NCBI GenBank assembly: GCA_032718475.1 | Contig: JAUCBJ010007860.1 | Coordinates: 62,001-126,000, forward strand | From: Nemertoderma westbladi | Lineage: Eukaryota > Xenacoelomorpha > Nemertodermatida > Nemertodermatidae | Length of the DNA: 64,000 nucleotides | Reading direction: 5' to 3' | Shown: one piece after another, positions 24,001 through 33,502 of the stretch | How the letters are laid out: every line of letters starts with the position of its first letter | Numbering within the stretch: position 1 is the stretch's first letter | Notes under the pieces: generated by a model | What the model saw: only the letters and a program-made list of their open reading frames with translations | What the model was told of the DNA's origin: nothing | The model's database searches: none | Position numbers and translations under genes: made by a program

Positions 24001-26345
24001 AGGGTAGGAGCCAGCCAGACGCAGCCTCAGGGGAAGTCAACCGGATATTGACCGAGGCTTCGGCAGAGCCTGAGGCCAGAGTGCTTGGGATTTCATGGGA
24101 TAGGATCAACGATAATCTCGTGTATATCTTCAACGAGACAGCTATGACAAAGCATACATTACGGAATTACCTATCATACATCGCGAGGATGTATGACCCC
24201 ATAGGGTTAGCATCACCTAACCTGGTGGTGGGAAGGCATATCCTTCGCGAAGCATATCTGGGGAAGTTCAGATGGGATGAGGAACTCCCAGAACAGCTCA
24301 AAATCAAGTGGATAGCTTGGCTCGAAGTTCTCAAGGACACTAGAAGGATAAGTATACCGCGACCGTACTTCTCGGATGGGAATATGTCCGAAGTGGTCCT
24401 GCATGCCTTCTCAGACGCATCGACTAAGGGATATGGGGCCGTGATATACGTGGTTCAAGGAGGAGAGAACAACCTGCAACCACGTCTGATCTTCAGTAAG
24501 GCCAGAACTGCTCCACTAAAACTAGTGACAATCCCGCGATTAGAGCTGATGGCTGCACTTCTGGCCACACGCGCAGCTCAACAAGTACGAAAAGCTCTTA
24601 AGAATGAGCGAGAAGTAGAGTATTGGACGGATTCCACTGTTGTGCTTCGCTACATTCAAAATGAATCACGAAGATTCAAAGTTTTCGTTGCTCATAGAGT
24701 GGACGAGATACGTGCCACGACCAACCTTAATAAGTGGCACTTCTGCCCGACAGACCAGAACCCAGCCGACCTAGTGTCCCGGGGAACCCTCAAAGTCCCA
24801 TCTAAGGAGTTGGAGACGCTCTGGCAGCATGGACCCTCTTTTCTCCGTGATGAGGGGAAGTGGCCAGAATTCCCGGACAAAGGTCAATCTCCCAAGTTAG
24901 ACCCAGAAGATCCAGAGGTCAAGATGGAGACCGTGTGCTTCGCTACTACTAGTACACTGATGACACCAACAGATAAACTCTTGAGTCATAGCTCTTCATG
25001 GTATAAGACTGTGAAGCTGGCAGCCTACTTCAGGGCCTGGTTCGTCTATATCAGACAAGGGCGTACTGGAGACAAGCCCATTATAGACTGGAAGGGAGCC
25101 AAGGTGGCTGTCATTAAGTATGTCCAGCGACTGGCATACACACAGGAGATAGGACGGTTAGCATCTGGGAAACCCATTCCGATGGATAGCCTAATCAAAT
25201 CGTTGTCACCAACACTAAACCAGGAAGGAGTCCTGGTCATGGACTCACGAGTACGACGGGCAGGATGTCAGATAATTCCAAGCAAGCCCGTAATACTACC
25301 GCGGCAGAGCCCAGTGACGCAGCAGATCATCAACGATAGTCACCAGCGGGTGATGCATGGGGGTACGGACGCAACTCTCGCTTACGTGAGACGCACGTAC
25401 TGGATTCCAGCGGTGCGCCGATCAATCAAACAGACTATAAACTCTTGTTCTACCTGCCGTTTAGTGCGGAAAGAACGAGTAACCCAAGTGATGGCGCCGC
25501 TTCCACCCGAACGAACAATAGAGTATGAACCACCAGTTGCCTATACAGGAACTGATATGTTCGGGCCGATAGTGGTAAAGGTTTATCGACAGCAGCGGAA
25601 ATCGTACGGCATCATTTTCGTTTGCTACAAAACCCGAGCCATCGCCTTGGAACTTGCAGTCGACGCCTTGGCCAGCGCTTTCATCAACGCCCTTCGACGC
25701 TTCATCAATCGATGTGGAAAGATCAAGCGCATGGCTTCCGATAATGGGGGAAATTTCATTGGTGCAGAGGCGGAGCTCAAAGAAGCCAGGTGTACCTTCA
25801 ATGCCAAGGAAGTGGCTCTCGCAATGCGCCGCGAAGGTGTGGACTGGGTACACACTACGCCCTATGCACCACACACCGCCGGAGTTTGGGAACGTCTCAT
25901 TGGAAGTTTCAAACGCCTGATGCTGGCACTACTCAGAGGGCACATCGTCACGGAGGACGTGCTCCGCACTGTCTTTGCAGAGGGCGAACAAATTATGAAC
26001 AGTAGACCACTCTGCGCGCTCAATGACGATCCAATGTCACTCGAGGTTCTCACTCCCAACCATCTACTGTTGCGACGACCAGCTCAGATGATGCGACGGG
26101 GGGAGTGGGACCCTAATGAACTCTATTCACGCAAGTCCTGGCGGGTGGTACAAGCGCTCGCGGACGAGTATCAACGTCGGTGGGTACAAGAATACATACC
26201 CACTCTCCACAAGCGACGAAAGTGGAGGACGGAGCAGAGGGACCTCAAACCGGGCGACCTCATACTGGTTACCGATGATACCCTACTCAAGAAAGACTGG
26301 TGCATGGCCAGGATCGTGCGCTGCTACCCAGGCGCAGACGGCTGA
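20964..26345 (+). CDS. Element 1 gag-pol polyprotein of BEL/Pao type
   Basis: 1793 codons in one frame; the first in-frame ATG after the G run is 21051. Approximate residues counted from 20964: DUF1759-type gag 95-280 (FDGTKPEEYVQFRSMF), CCHC knuckle CKHCVTTGHFSTNC about 425, protease-like LALVDNSAG about 490, reverse transcriptase with YVDD about 940, RNase H with FSDAST about 1150, PRLELMAALLATRAA and WTDSTVV following, integrase zinc-binding HH-CC about 1460-1500, and integrase core GTDMFGP, ASDNGGNF and GVWERLIG at about 1530, 1590 and 1640. The protease motif lacks the usual D-S/T-G order. The ORF ends at TGA 26343 within the conserved C-terminal module; the same frame reads on sensibly for about 30 codons to 26437, so this stop looks premature. 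LTR similarity says the copy is young. Confidence 0.93.
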   Translation: MILYLGYLTPVGKLINLHIIMLGGGGGKDMARGPGGLGMYRPNIGEGSSHRDGVTSGPASGSIGQTTSPPTIPEHVSSTDPTGGMSAVVDALRVRLELPPIKPFTFDGTKPEEYVQFRSMFNEEVMSRGLTTTRCLTHLQSYVEGEASDIVRPFLGMEGGFAEAWAALDSEYGHPARIIRNTIRTLTANTSLQKPKELKAFAAKVKKALIVLRTLGRPAELSSTSNMTSIVETLPVWMRSLWRKKAYVLREEKDREPDFADLSTFLTFQAEIMIDPIYGEDNFNIPKTGGKSKELPATTNRDKMNSPAYPLPRKNATGVFHLAENERSSRDPVSRSKSPSVPAKRHQPPVAPPEGTSRNSTYKQSERFTPFTPYWDIGTLGYSDEVDCQIHFRNKGHPTRTCRVWQAQSQQDKWNYHKHHGTCKHCVTTGHFSTNCPYAPAKSGKSAESGATGVINTLSLQDRYYGETTYLKILPVRVTGSRKRSLTTLALVDNSAGIDIQGEVVRKQLHIATQPETMHISTIALKNQEINMPVGECTVSSIMPGPEFSIKCPAVRVIDEVNVPAERATTEEIAQYSYLDGIDFSLPPLDLPYVTMALGMCCLPVHAELEIVQGPGRNQPQAVRTPLGWVLLGKVAKVPSISNPTRAVTANHIIKSVKPGPARPITSHELTYTPTDTAGISSGTTVAQDLATLFNLDSEGLYEPTLGQSQEDVRATKALTNSTIFRDGHYTARMLWKDPNGQLPNNESMAVERLRKFKVTLNRDERKKQFVHRTIQKYLDRGWAVQLANQEPNTTRTYYLPLHVAVDVKKNNKLRLVNDAAAKYHGKSLNDYLHEGPNIYNTGADVLMRFREGTKAFTCDVEAMFHQVRVYQEDSDSLRFLWHDSDNPNEVPKKFKMLVHIFGAKCSPFIATDKLRQTTFDKNVLIEFSQEVIRMIRENFYVDDGLQSANSTEQILSLAKEAVEILRRGGFWLRQFKSNCHEFDAEMAPEDKSTGLLKQSENMAPISLQPLAEGRSQPDAASGEVNRILTEASAEPEARVLGISWDRINDNLVYIFNETAMTKHTLRNYLSYIARMYDPIGLASPNLVVGRHILREAYLGKFRWDEELPEQLKIKWIAWLEVLKDTRRISIPRPYFSDGNMSEVVLHAFSDASTKGYGAVIYVVQGGENNLQPRLIFSKARTAPLKLVTIPRLELMAALLATRAAQQVRKALKNEREVEYWTDSTVVLRYIQNESRRFKVFVAHRVDEIRATTNLNKWHFCPTDQNPADLVSRGTLKVPSKELETLWQHGPSFLRDEGKWPEFPDKGQSPKLDPEDPEVKMETVCFATTSTLMTPTDKLLSHSSSWYKTVKLAAYFRAWFVYIRQGRTGDKPIIDWKGAKVAVIKYVQRLAYTQEIGRLASGKPIPMDSLIKSLSPTLNQEGVLVMDSRVRRAGCQIIPSKPVILPRQSPVTQQIINDSHQRVMHGGTDATLAYVRRTYWIPAVRRSIKQTINSCSTCRLVRKERVTQVMAPLPPERTIEYEPPVAYTGTDMFGPIVVKVYRQQRKSYGIIFVCYKTRAIALELAVDALASAFINALRRFINRCGKIKRMASDNGGNFIGAEAELKEARCTFNAKEVALAMRREGVDWVHTTPYAPHTAGVWERLIGSFKRLMLALLRGHIVTEDVLRTVFAEGEQIMNSRPLCALNDDPMSLEVLTPNHLLLRRPAQMMRRGEWDPNELYSRKSWRVVQALADEYQRRWVQEYIPTLHKRRKWRTEQRDLKPGDLILVTDDTLLKKDWCMARIVRCYPGADG

Positions 26346-26542
26346 GTGCGTTCCGTCGAGGTCAGCCTAGGCAGCGGAGCTAAGCGCACCTACAAGCGAC
26401 CAATAGGCAACTGCTGCCTATTGGAATGCGCGCCCTAATTAAAGACGGGGCAAGCCGTCTGGGGGGAGGATGGGTGGCAAAAACCAAAATCCTCTCAACT
26501 TCGCATCGACAGCAGATATCGACAACTGGTGCGAAGGATGAT

Positions 26543-26966
26543 ATCCACCAGTGGATTATCATAAACTCAATGTCTACTCCGTAGACTTTAACAAACTCTC
26601 CTTTATGTCTATTCAATAGACTTAATAAACTCAACTTTATGTCCTCTCTATGGACAGCTTAATGTGCCTATTTAAAGGACAACATAGGTCTACTCCGTAG
26701 ATTGTGTACTTAGGTCCACTCCATGGACAGCTTTAGCTTTAGATCTATTCCATAGATCGCTTACTTACATCCACTCCGTGGATAGCTTTAGGTCTATTCT
26801 GTAGACCACTTACTTATGTCCACTTAATGGACAACCTTATGTCTACTCCGTAGACGATGTAGCTAGGTCTGCTTTATAGGCTGCTAGTACTATAATGTCC
26901 ACTCCGGGACAGCTCAACTATGTCTATTCCATAGACAGCTAATGTTACTAGGATTACTCCGTAGTC
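26543..26966 (+). repeat. Array of about 15 stem-loops with covarying 5-bp stems
   Basis: Short dyads at 23-35 bp spacing, each a 5-nt arm, about 5-nt loop and 5-nt arm. Examples: GTCTACTCCGTAGAC (26572, 26841), GTCTATTCAATAGAC (26607), GTCCACTCCATGGAC (26714), ATCTATTCCATAGAT (26743), ATCCACTCCGTGGAT (26769), GTCTATTCTGTAGAC (26792), GTCCACTTAATGGAC (26818), GTCTATTCCATAGAC (26922). Others keep pairing through wobble: 26688 (GTCTA/TAGAT), 26867 (GTCTG/TAGGC), 26952 (GATTA/TAGTC). Two have only 4 bp (26641, 26897); the one at 26543 has a 4-nt loop; the one near 26664 is decayed. Arm positions 1 and 4 change together on both sides (G-C to A-T, T-A to C-G). Function unknown. Confidence 0.88.
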
Positions 26967-28654
26967 TTCAGTAACTAAAAACTGACTGGGTCTCTAGGAC
27001 GCGTGGTAAACCCTGTAAAGGGCAAACCCACCACTGGAGGCACGGCTGTCAGTGTGCACTTGAATATTCCACCGCAGGGATATGCCTATCCGATTGTGCC
27101 GCAATCGGTGAGCGAGGCTACCCCTAAAAGCTATGTTTGTAGAGGGCTCCGCGCTCTACGGCATAGCGCCACCCTAATTAACAATGTCAGTTGTTAATTA
27201 GCCCTAACTCTTCTATTTCTAATTAATTATGTACCTAGCACTATGTATAATTATAGCAAACTACTATAGTGTAATATAGGTCTGTGCCTCTTACTTATAG
27301 GCACATTACGCGCAACGTATGTAGGCTATTACTAGGATAGCATTCTTCTTAGGCTAAGTGAAACCTATATTAGCACCACCAACCACCATTATTATTCATT
27401 GTGACAAGGAATTGGATTAATATTGCGCCACGCTATTTAGCATCTGAGTCTCATCAAGACACTGCCTTGTCACATACAAACCATAGCTAGCACAATCTGA
27501 GTTATCGCGAGTTAAGCCTTGTTGGCTTAGATTATAGCTATGGTTCCCAATGCCAATCAACTAAAGGATATGACACGCGGGTTCTACTTTCTACGCGTAT
27601 CTGGTTGAAGATTATCCCACCGCAATGTCCAAAATGTATGTTATAAAGTGTGAAACCGTGTTTACGTGACAACTTATGTAATTACCGTTCTAGAACGTGA
27701 AGGGTCGGCTATCAGTGTTATATAGCTTAGAGCGCTCGACCTAAAGAGAAAGATATGCCCTATTAAATTCAAAATTGGTGCATAGTTAAATTTAGTCATA
27801 CCATCCACCAATAGTTTATTGTAAATTAATAAAGTGCTCCATGTTCTTAAAATTTTCTTACTTTATTAAACCTAATACGGTAGGGGCGAATTTGATGGAC
27901 ATGAGACCACTGACAACCCATTTTAACAACGGGATCATTCTAAGGCGGCAAACCACCATGTTGGCTCCGTCAACATGGGTCATAGTTAGCGACTTAGCAG
28001 TTCCGCTGCTTGGCGCTAATACTGGGGATGTACATACAGTGAAGTATGTACATTTCTCTGTGTGGGCTAAAAAGCGCATTTAGTTCTCACAGGCAGTCTG
28101 GGGTACATGAATTCACGCCTGTTCATGTACCAAGGAGCGACGATCCGTCGTTTAGCTCTCAGACACGCTAGTGCTTGCCAAAGAGCGGTAAGTTGCTTGA
28201 TGTGTCTCCTCTGGCGAAGATCAAGAGACACTGACTCAGCAAGGTAAGGTCATAGGTATCGGCTCCGTCGTAGTACCTGTTCTTGCCTGCTCCACAGCTG
28301 GCAAAAATGGTTAGTGTAACCTAGGGTGTACTGCTCCGCAGTTACACCCGCGCGCCCAGCTGCAGTTTCGTTACCTGGCAATCGAGGTAAAGTTAGCGCC
28401 TCTAGCACCACAGGTAAGGAAACAAGAATGTAATCGCCTAGTCCCCGACGAAGCGAGAACATGTACCCATCTGCCCCTTGGGACTACAGTAGGGATTCTC
28501 CCAAAGTCTAGTCAGTGTTAACCAAGGGTAAGTACTATCAGCAGTATGTCCAAGGGAGGGAATAGTCCATTCAACTGCAAATGTCAACCAGCAGGCTAAG
28601 TCTTTTGGGTATAAGGAAATTTGCGAGGTTGTTCCGCAACCTCTCAAATTCCTT
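26967..28654 (+). other. Element 1 structured 3' non-coding region
   Basis: No supported ORF. Many longer hairpins follow the array: TAATTAACAA/TTGTTAATTA (27175-27200), CCATGTTG/CAACATGG around GCTCCGT (27956-27978), AGCAG/CTGCT around TTCCG (27996-28010), ATGTACATAC/GTATGTACAT (28028-28053), GGTACATGAA/TTCATGTACC (28102-28131), GGGTGTA-CTG around CTCCG with CAG-T-TACACCC (28324-28349), and GAGGTTG/CAACCTC around TTCCG (28625-28643). The pentaloop CTCCG or TTCCG is shared with the array. This implies selection for RNA or DNA structure rather than for protein. Confidence 0.75.
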
Positions 28655-28663
28655 AGGGGGGAG
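28655..28663 (+). other. Element 1 polypurine tract
   Basis: AGGGGGGAG directly abuts the 3' LTR start TGTGACC, the position where plus-strand DNA synthesis is primed in LTR elements. Confidence 0.8.
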
Positions 28664-29204
28664 TGTGACCGTAGCCCAGCCATCCCGGCCATAAGAACCA
28701 TTATATGGGTAGGGGCTTCAATTTCCAATATTCCCTCATCTCTCTTTCCCCATTTAACTACCCACAATACCAATAGTTCTACCATTTCGGCCGCTTCACC
28801 TATTACAGCATTGCCACCGGCCCTTACAGTAGGTGTAGCGTAGCCATGGTATTACTGTGTCATGATTGGGTGCTATTTATAGGTGTATATCATACCGCGC
28901 TCTGTGAGTGGCTGTTGTCTCCCATTCGCTAACGGTTCTACCGCCAAAACCTATAAGGCAGGGCGTTTCTCAACCTCTGCATTATTCCTTCTGCAGTGTA
29001 CCTGACAGCGTGCCATTGCTTCTACCGGAGTTTCTGCCTTTTCAGACATTCAACATCAGTCATTCACAGACCGGCCCATAAAACTCACTTATGCATAACA
29101 ACATCATTCTAAGATCTATTCAACTTTATTATCATGGGTTCGGGAAGGGCGGGAGCTACGCGTTATTAGCGGCTCACAGGTTCATCAGCCAGCAGTGGGG
29201 AATA
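28664..29204 (+). repeat. Element 1 3' LTR
   Basis: 541 bp, three mismatches to the 5' LTR. The target-site copy AATTC follows at 29205-29209, after which the intron sequence resumes. Confidence 0.95.
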
Positions 29205-29528
29205 AATTCTATATAGAATCATTTTGTTGCATTTTATTGCAGCTACCACAAGCAGACTGATCCCCACGCTAGTTTGTTGGTTCAACGAGGTCTCTCTTCT
29301 TGTGGAGAGGTTTTAGTTAACTATAACTTTTCCCTTTCTGCAAAAAAGCACTCCCAACCCCCACTATGGATTACAATTGTAATGCGGAGGTCCGGCCACT
29401 ACAGGCCAGTGGAATTACTGGACACAAATCGGCCTCACAGGCGTCAGTTATTTCCTGACCGTCTCACCCCCGGCTGGTGGAGAGGGATTCTGGAGTTGGA
29501 GGCTACTCTCATGTTCCACCCCGACCAA

Positions 29529-30556
29529 CCAAACCTTTATTGAAACTGTGGCAAGTTACTAGAATAGCCACAGTTAATACTCTAACACTCGGGTCCCTAA
29601 TGCGACAAGGCGAGCTGACTGCCCTGGCAGATAAGGTGTCCCTTAGCGCAGTGTGTATTCAATAGCACCGAAAACGGTCTGGACCGACTGATTAGATTCT
29701 GATTAAGGACATGAGGGGCGGTTGGCGACTCGCCCTCGCATCAGAAGATGAAAGTGAAAATGGTGGAATTGGTCTATTGATGAATCCAACTGCACATGCA
29801 GCATTGGACAAAGTAGACAAAATTTCCAACCGCACCATCCGCCGCCATTTCTTATGTTCTGGAAAACTTGTTAAGAAGTTTCCTAAGGTGGTTCTGATCG
29901 TGTGCTACTCTGCAACTAGTGTTGCCCCTGTAGAGGAGGTGGAAAATTTCTACCAGAATCTACAAGCAGCTACTGATGGAATGGATCAGCATTCATTCTT
30001 AACTTTCCTGGGCGACTTTAATGCAAGTCTACATCAATCATCCACATCGCCCTGGGTCTATACCGATAGTGAAAACCGAAATTCCGTCCATAGTCAGGAT
30101 TTCATCTCTGGAAATGGACTGCTTTCTGCTGGAACTCAGTTCAAGAAGCCTACTGGAAAGCTTTGGACTCACACTGGACCCAGTGTCCACAAGTCCCAGA
30201 TAGACCACATTCTGTTTCGTAGGAAATACAGGAGCTCTGTACAAGACTGTAGTGCATTTACACTTCGACCCTACTCCAGTGATCACCGCCTTATTGTGAT
30301 CAAGGAAAGATGTGGTCTCCGCGCTAGCATAATTACGAAATCTGACATCCCACGGCATGACTGGTCCTCTCTGTTCCAACAGCCCAGAATGAGATCCAGC
30401 TTCACACTAACGCTGAGCAACAGCTACGAGGTTCTCACCTCTGAGGCAACAGATCACTGCGAGTGCTATACTGCCTTCACAGAAGCAGTTAAGTTAGCAG
30501 TTGCAGAAACAGTTTCTGTATACCCTCGAAACAGGAAAAAAGGCCTCCTGGACTGA
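29529..30556 (+). pseudogene. LINE copy 1 apurinic-type endonuclease domain, interrupted
   Basis: The domain nicks target DNA for LINE insertion. Motifs seen: TVNTLTLGSLMRQGELTAL at the start, FLGDFNA (about 30006-30026), QIDHILFRRK and YSSDHRLIV (about 30270-30295), the conserved Asp/Asn and SDH elements of the family. A TAG replaces the residue after AVCIQ (29663-29665) where the family normally has QEHR or similar, and another stop follows. From ATG 29711 the frame is open for 281 codons. Not functional as it stands. Confidence 0.82.
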
Positions 30557-30759
30557 CCACAGAATTCGAAAGTGCCGAAATGACCTCTCTAAGGCGCAGA
30601 ATGTCTCCCGCTAGCTCCGGCACACGAGGACAGACAAGGATGCAGTTAAGATTGCATGTAGGACCCTTAATAGACACAGACAGTACTCTGATAATCTGAA
30701 AGAGCTTATTACAAAGTAGGTTGATGCCATTAACAATACTCATAATAACAGGCAATCAG

Positions 30760-31745
30760 CCCAGGCATGGCAATCAATAAACCTGCTCACTGGGAGGAAA
30801 ATTCAACCAACCACCAAGGTTAACTGCTGAATCTCCAGCTGAAAGCCTCAAACAACCTAACAACTCATGGATTTTTTCCTGGAATCTCGTTAATCTCGAT
30901 TGCTGCAACGCTATACAACATAATTCTATAATCATATTCCATAATTATTCATTAATTCCATAATTAAATCGCATCAGGGATCCTGTTGAGAGACTGCTAC
31001 GTGGAAATCAGAATGGGTTCCGATAAGGTCGTGGGACCATGGAGCCCATTTTGGCACTTAGAATGATAATTGAAGAGTTATCAATAAAGAAGGACAGACA
31101 ACGGGCTATTATCTTTGTTGACTTCTTTAAAGCCTTCGACTCTGTCTCCTGACCACGGATGTTGAGCATACTGGCAGCATATGGGTTCCTGAGGAAATTA
31201 TTGTAGCTATCCGATCACTGTATGATGGATCCACCACGTTTGTATCTACTCCTGATGGTGATACAGATCCATTCTAATGGGGAGTCCTTCAGAGTGACAC
31301 ACTTGCATCATTCTCATTCGTAATTGTGGTTGATTATGTTAGTACGCATGTCCTTAGACCATGTTAATAATGATGGGGTGATTGTAACATCCCCTACTGG
31401 TACAAAAAGTAGAGGAAATCCAGCAAAGTACCTTACTGATCTAGACTTTGCTGATGACTTAGGGGTACAGTCAGAATCACTAGCGGGAGCCCAAAGGCTT
31501 ATCTGCTCATTGGAGCAGGATGCTTCTAGTGTTGCTCTTTTTGTAAACTCCAAGAAGACCAAACTCATGACAGTGAACATAGACAGCCCTCAAGAAATGT
31601 CTTCACCTTGCTTGAGCACGTGGACAACTACTGCTACTTGGGATCATGGATCCGAATGTCAGGTGAAGACCTTCGGATAAGCAAGGGGAAGGCATGGGCA
31701 GGGTTAAATAATCTGTCCAGGATTTGGAAGTCCAATCGAATAATA
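30760..31745 (+). pseudogene. LINE copy 1 reverse transcriptase, degenerate
   Basis: Parallel to LINE copy 2 over most of its length but with numerous stops and frame changes. Recognisable remnants: PGISLISIAATLYN, the region of GNQNGFR, and LDFADDLGV with the catalytic FADD (31441-31460). The remnant runs up to GGATTTGGAAGTCC, then is cut by the MITE at the TTAA at 31753. Confidence 0.8.
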
Positions 31746-31756
31746 CGGAACCTTAA

Positions 31757-33180
31757 CCCTATTAGTACCGGGCTATAAAATGTTGTACAAATACCGGGGG
31801 AAGGTCATATTGACCCCCCCCCCCCCCCCGAACAGGTCCGAACAGATCCGACCGAACAAAAATAACTTCGAAAAAATGTACTGGGGTGGTTATATTGCAG
31901 CACCAAAATTACAAGTAGTGCACAATTTTCACAAAATTTGAAAGTTACATTTTTCGGCTAATTGTTTTTCAATATAGGTTTTCTGGGGCGCAAAATACAT
32001 TGGATAATATTTAAAAATGATATGATTACTATAAATGGCTGTCCAGTCCTCTCTGCGTAGGAAAAAAATGAAAAAAACATGTAACCAGCACTTTTCAGTT
32101 AGAACACGAAATTTTTAATTCACTTATGCGATGCTATAAATTCCCATTTTCAGGTTTTCTAGCGCGCTGATTCTAATGGAATACATTTCTAATATGCCAG
32201 ATCATTGCTACTTGTATTTTTCGGCATAATTTGGCAAATATTTTGTGCTAGCACCAAATTTCGTACCCATCAACAAAAAGTACAAGTTTGCGATGTCCAC
32301 TGCTGTTTTTATTGATTCCATCGGATTCAGGACCCTCATAAACCCGTATAACGCAAGAAACAAGATAATACTATCTACTGATCAATTTGCTTATCTGACA
32401 AACCCGTATAACGCAAGAAACAAGGTGACACAATCAATTGATATATTTGATGATTTTCAAAAGTTGGTGCTAGCACCACATTTTGCACCCACTTCCGAAA
32501 AATACAAGTTTGAGATGTCTAGTTCGATAATTATATATTCCATTGAATTCAGAACAGCCATAAACCTCTAAAACGCAAGAAATAAATTGTCACAAGCAAT
32601 TTTATCTATTGAATGGATTTTCAAAATTTCGTGCTAGCACCAAAATTTGCACACAGCACCGAAAAATACAAGTTTTATACGCTTGGTGCAACTCGTATAT
32701 ATTTCATCGAAACCAGAACCCCAAAATACCCCAATTGCGTAAAAAACAAGTTTGTAACAATCAATTTACAAAATTGACATATTTCAAAATTTGGTGCTGG
32801 CACCAAAATTTGGCACCCGCCGAAAAAAAACAAGTTTGAAATTTCTAAATCAATTTAAATGAATTCCATCCAATTGCTATCACCAAAAAACCGGTGTAAA
32901 TCAAAAATAGAGATGTTACAATTCATATTTATTTAATGAAATGTAATTTTCAAAAAACGTCTAAAAAAAGTGCCAAAAGTAGGGTTAAAAAATGTAGCTA
33001 TAACTCGAAAACTATCCAATATTTTTGAAAACGGTTTTCACTACTAGGAAGACAATAGATTTTAAGGAAAAGTCATAAATTTTCATATTCCCAACTGCGT
33101 TTGTTTCAGAATTATAATAAAAAAACCACGGGGGGGGGCGTCATATTGACCCCCCCCCCCCCCCCCCGGATTTAATAGGG
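31757..33180. mobile_element. Non-autonomous piggyBac-type element (MITE), 1,424 bp
   Basis: Terminal inverted repeats CCCTATTAGTACCGG on the left and, reversed, CCCTATTAAATCCGG on the right (12 of 15 match), flanked on both sides by TTAA (31753-31756 and 33181-33184). CCC-starting ends and a TTAA target are the hallmark of piggyBac. There is no transposase ORF. Subterminal TCATATTGAC followed by long C runs (16 C at 31814-31829; 18 C at 33150-33167) occur near both ends in direct orientation. It sits inside LINE copy 1, so it is younger than that LINE. Confidence 0.85.
32244..32930. repeat. Four internal repeats of the piggyBac-type MITE
   Basis: Four diverged units each opening with the palindrome GTGCTAGCAC or GTGCTGGCAC, at 32244, 32467, 32631 and 32793 (spacing 223, 164, 162). 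Each then reads CCAAAATTTGCACCC, AAAAATACAAGTTT and a CGCAAGAAACAAG-like segment. The first unit is longer because AACCCGTATAACGCAAGAAA is duplicated at 32341 and 32401. Confidence 0.8.
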
Positions 33181-33245
33181 TTAAGGTTCGATTATTTATT
33201 AAATAAATGAATTGTAGTTGAGCTGTTAATGCAACTTTAATGAAT

Positions 33246-33502
33246 GATATTGTAATAAGTTGTTCAGAAATTGAAAAAAATGAGAGAGTCAGCGGGGGTT
33301 GAACCAGCGCTATACGTACGTTTCGGCCTATAAGGCCTCTTCAGTAGTGCTAATAGTTTCAGCCACTCTCCCCTGACATTCACCTTTCTATTTATTCCAC
33401 TTATACTGAACAGGCAATCTTTAGTTGCATATCCTATCTCTAACAGCCCCCAGTTACTCGCTTTCTCATTTTTTCCATTTCTGAACAACTTATTACAATA
33501 TC
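33246..33502. mobile_element. Small MITE-like insertion with about 41-bp inverted ends
   Basis: The left end GATATTGTAATAAGTTGTTC (33246 onward) is matched in reverse complement at the right end, up to 33502, over about 41 bp with few differences. It lies in a roughly 300-bp interruption of LINE copy 1. CGATTATTTA (33190-33199) and CGATTAATTA (about 33502-33511) may be the target duplication. No ORF of note. Confidence 0.65.

Larger units (their letters stand above)
17807..29204 (+). mobile_element. Element 1: full-length BEL/Pao LTR retrotransposon, 11.4 kb
   Basis: Two 541-bp LTRs (17807-18347 and 28664-29204) at constant offset 10857 with three mismatches, flanked by the 5-bp target duplication AATTC (17802-17806 and 29205-29209). 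The internal region holds a long N-terminal ORF, gag-pol of BEL/Pao type (DUF1759-like gag, CCHC knuckle, divergent protease, YVDD reverse transcriptase, RNase H, DDE integrase) and an approximately 2.3-kb structured non-coding 3' region ending in a polypurine tract. It lies in sense orientation inside intron 2 of the convertase gene. No env-like ORF. Two breaks are visible: a frame change at a 15-G run (21029-21043) and a TGA before the expected pol C-terminus (26343-26345). Confidence 0.95.
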
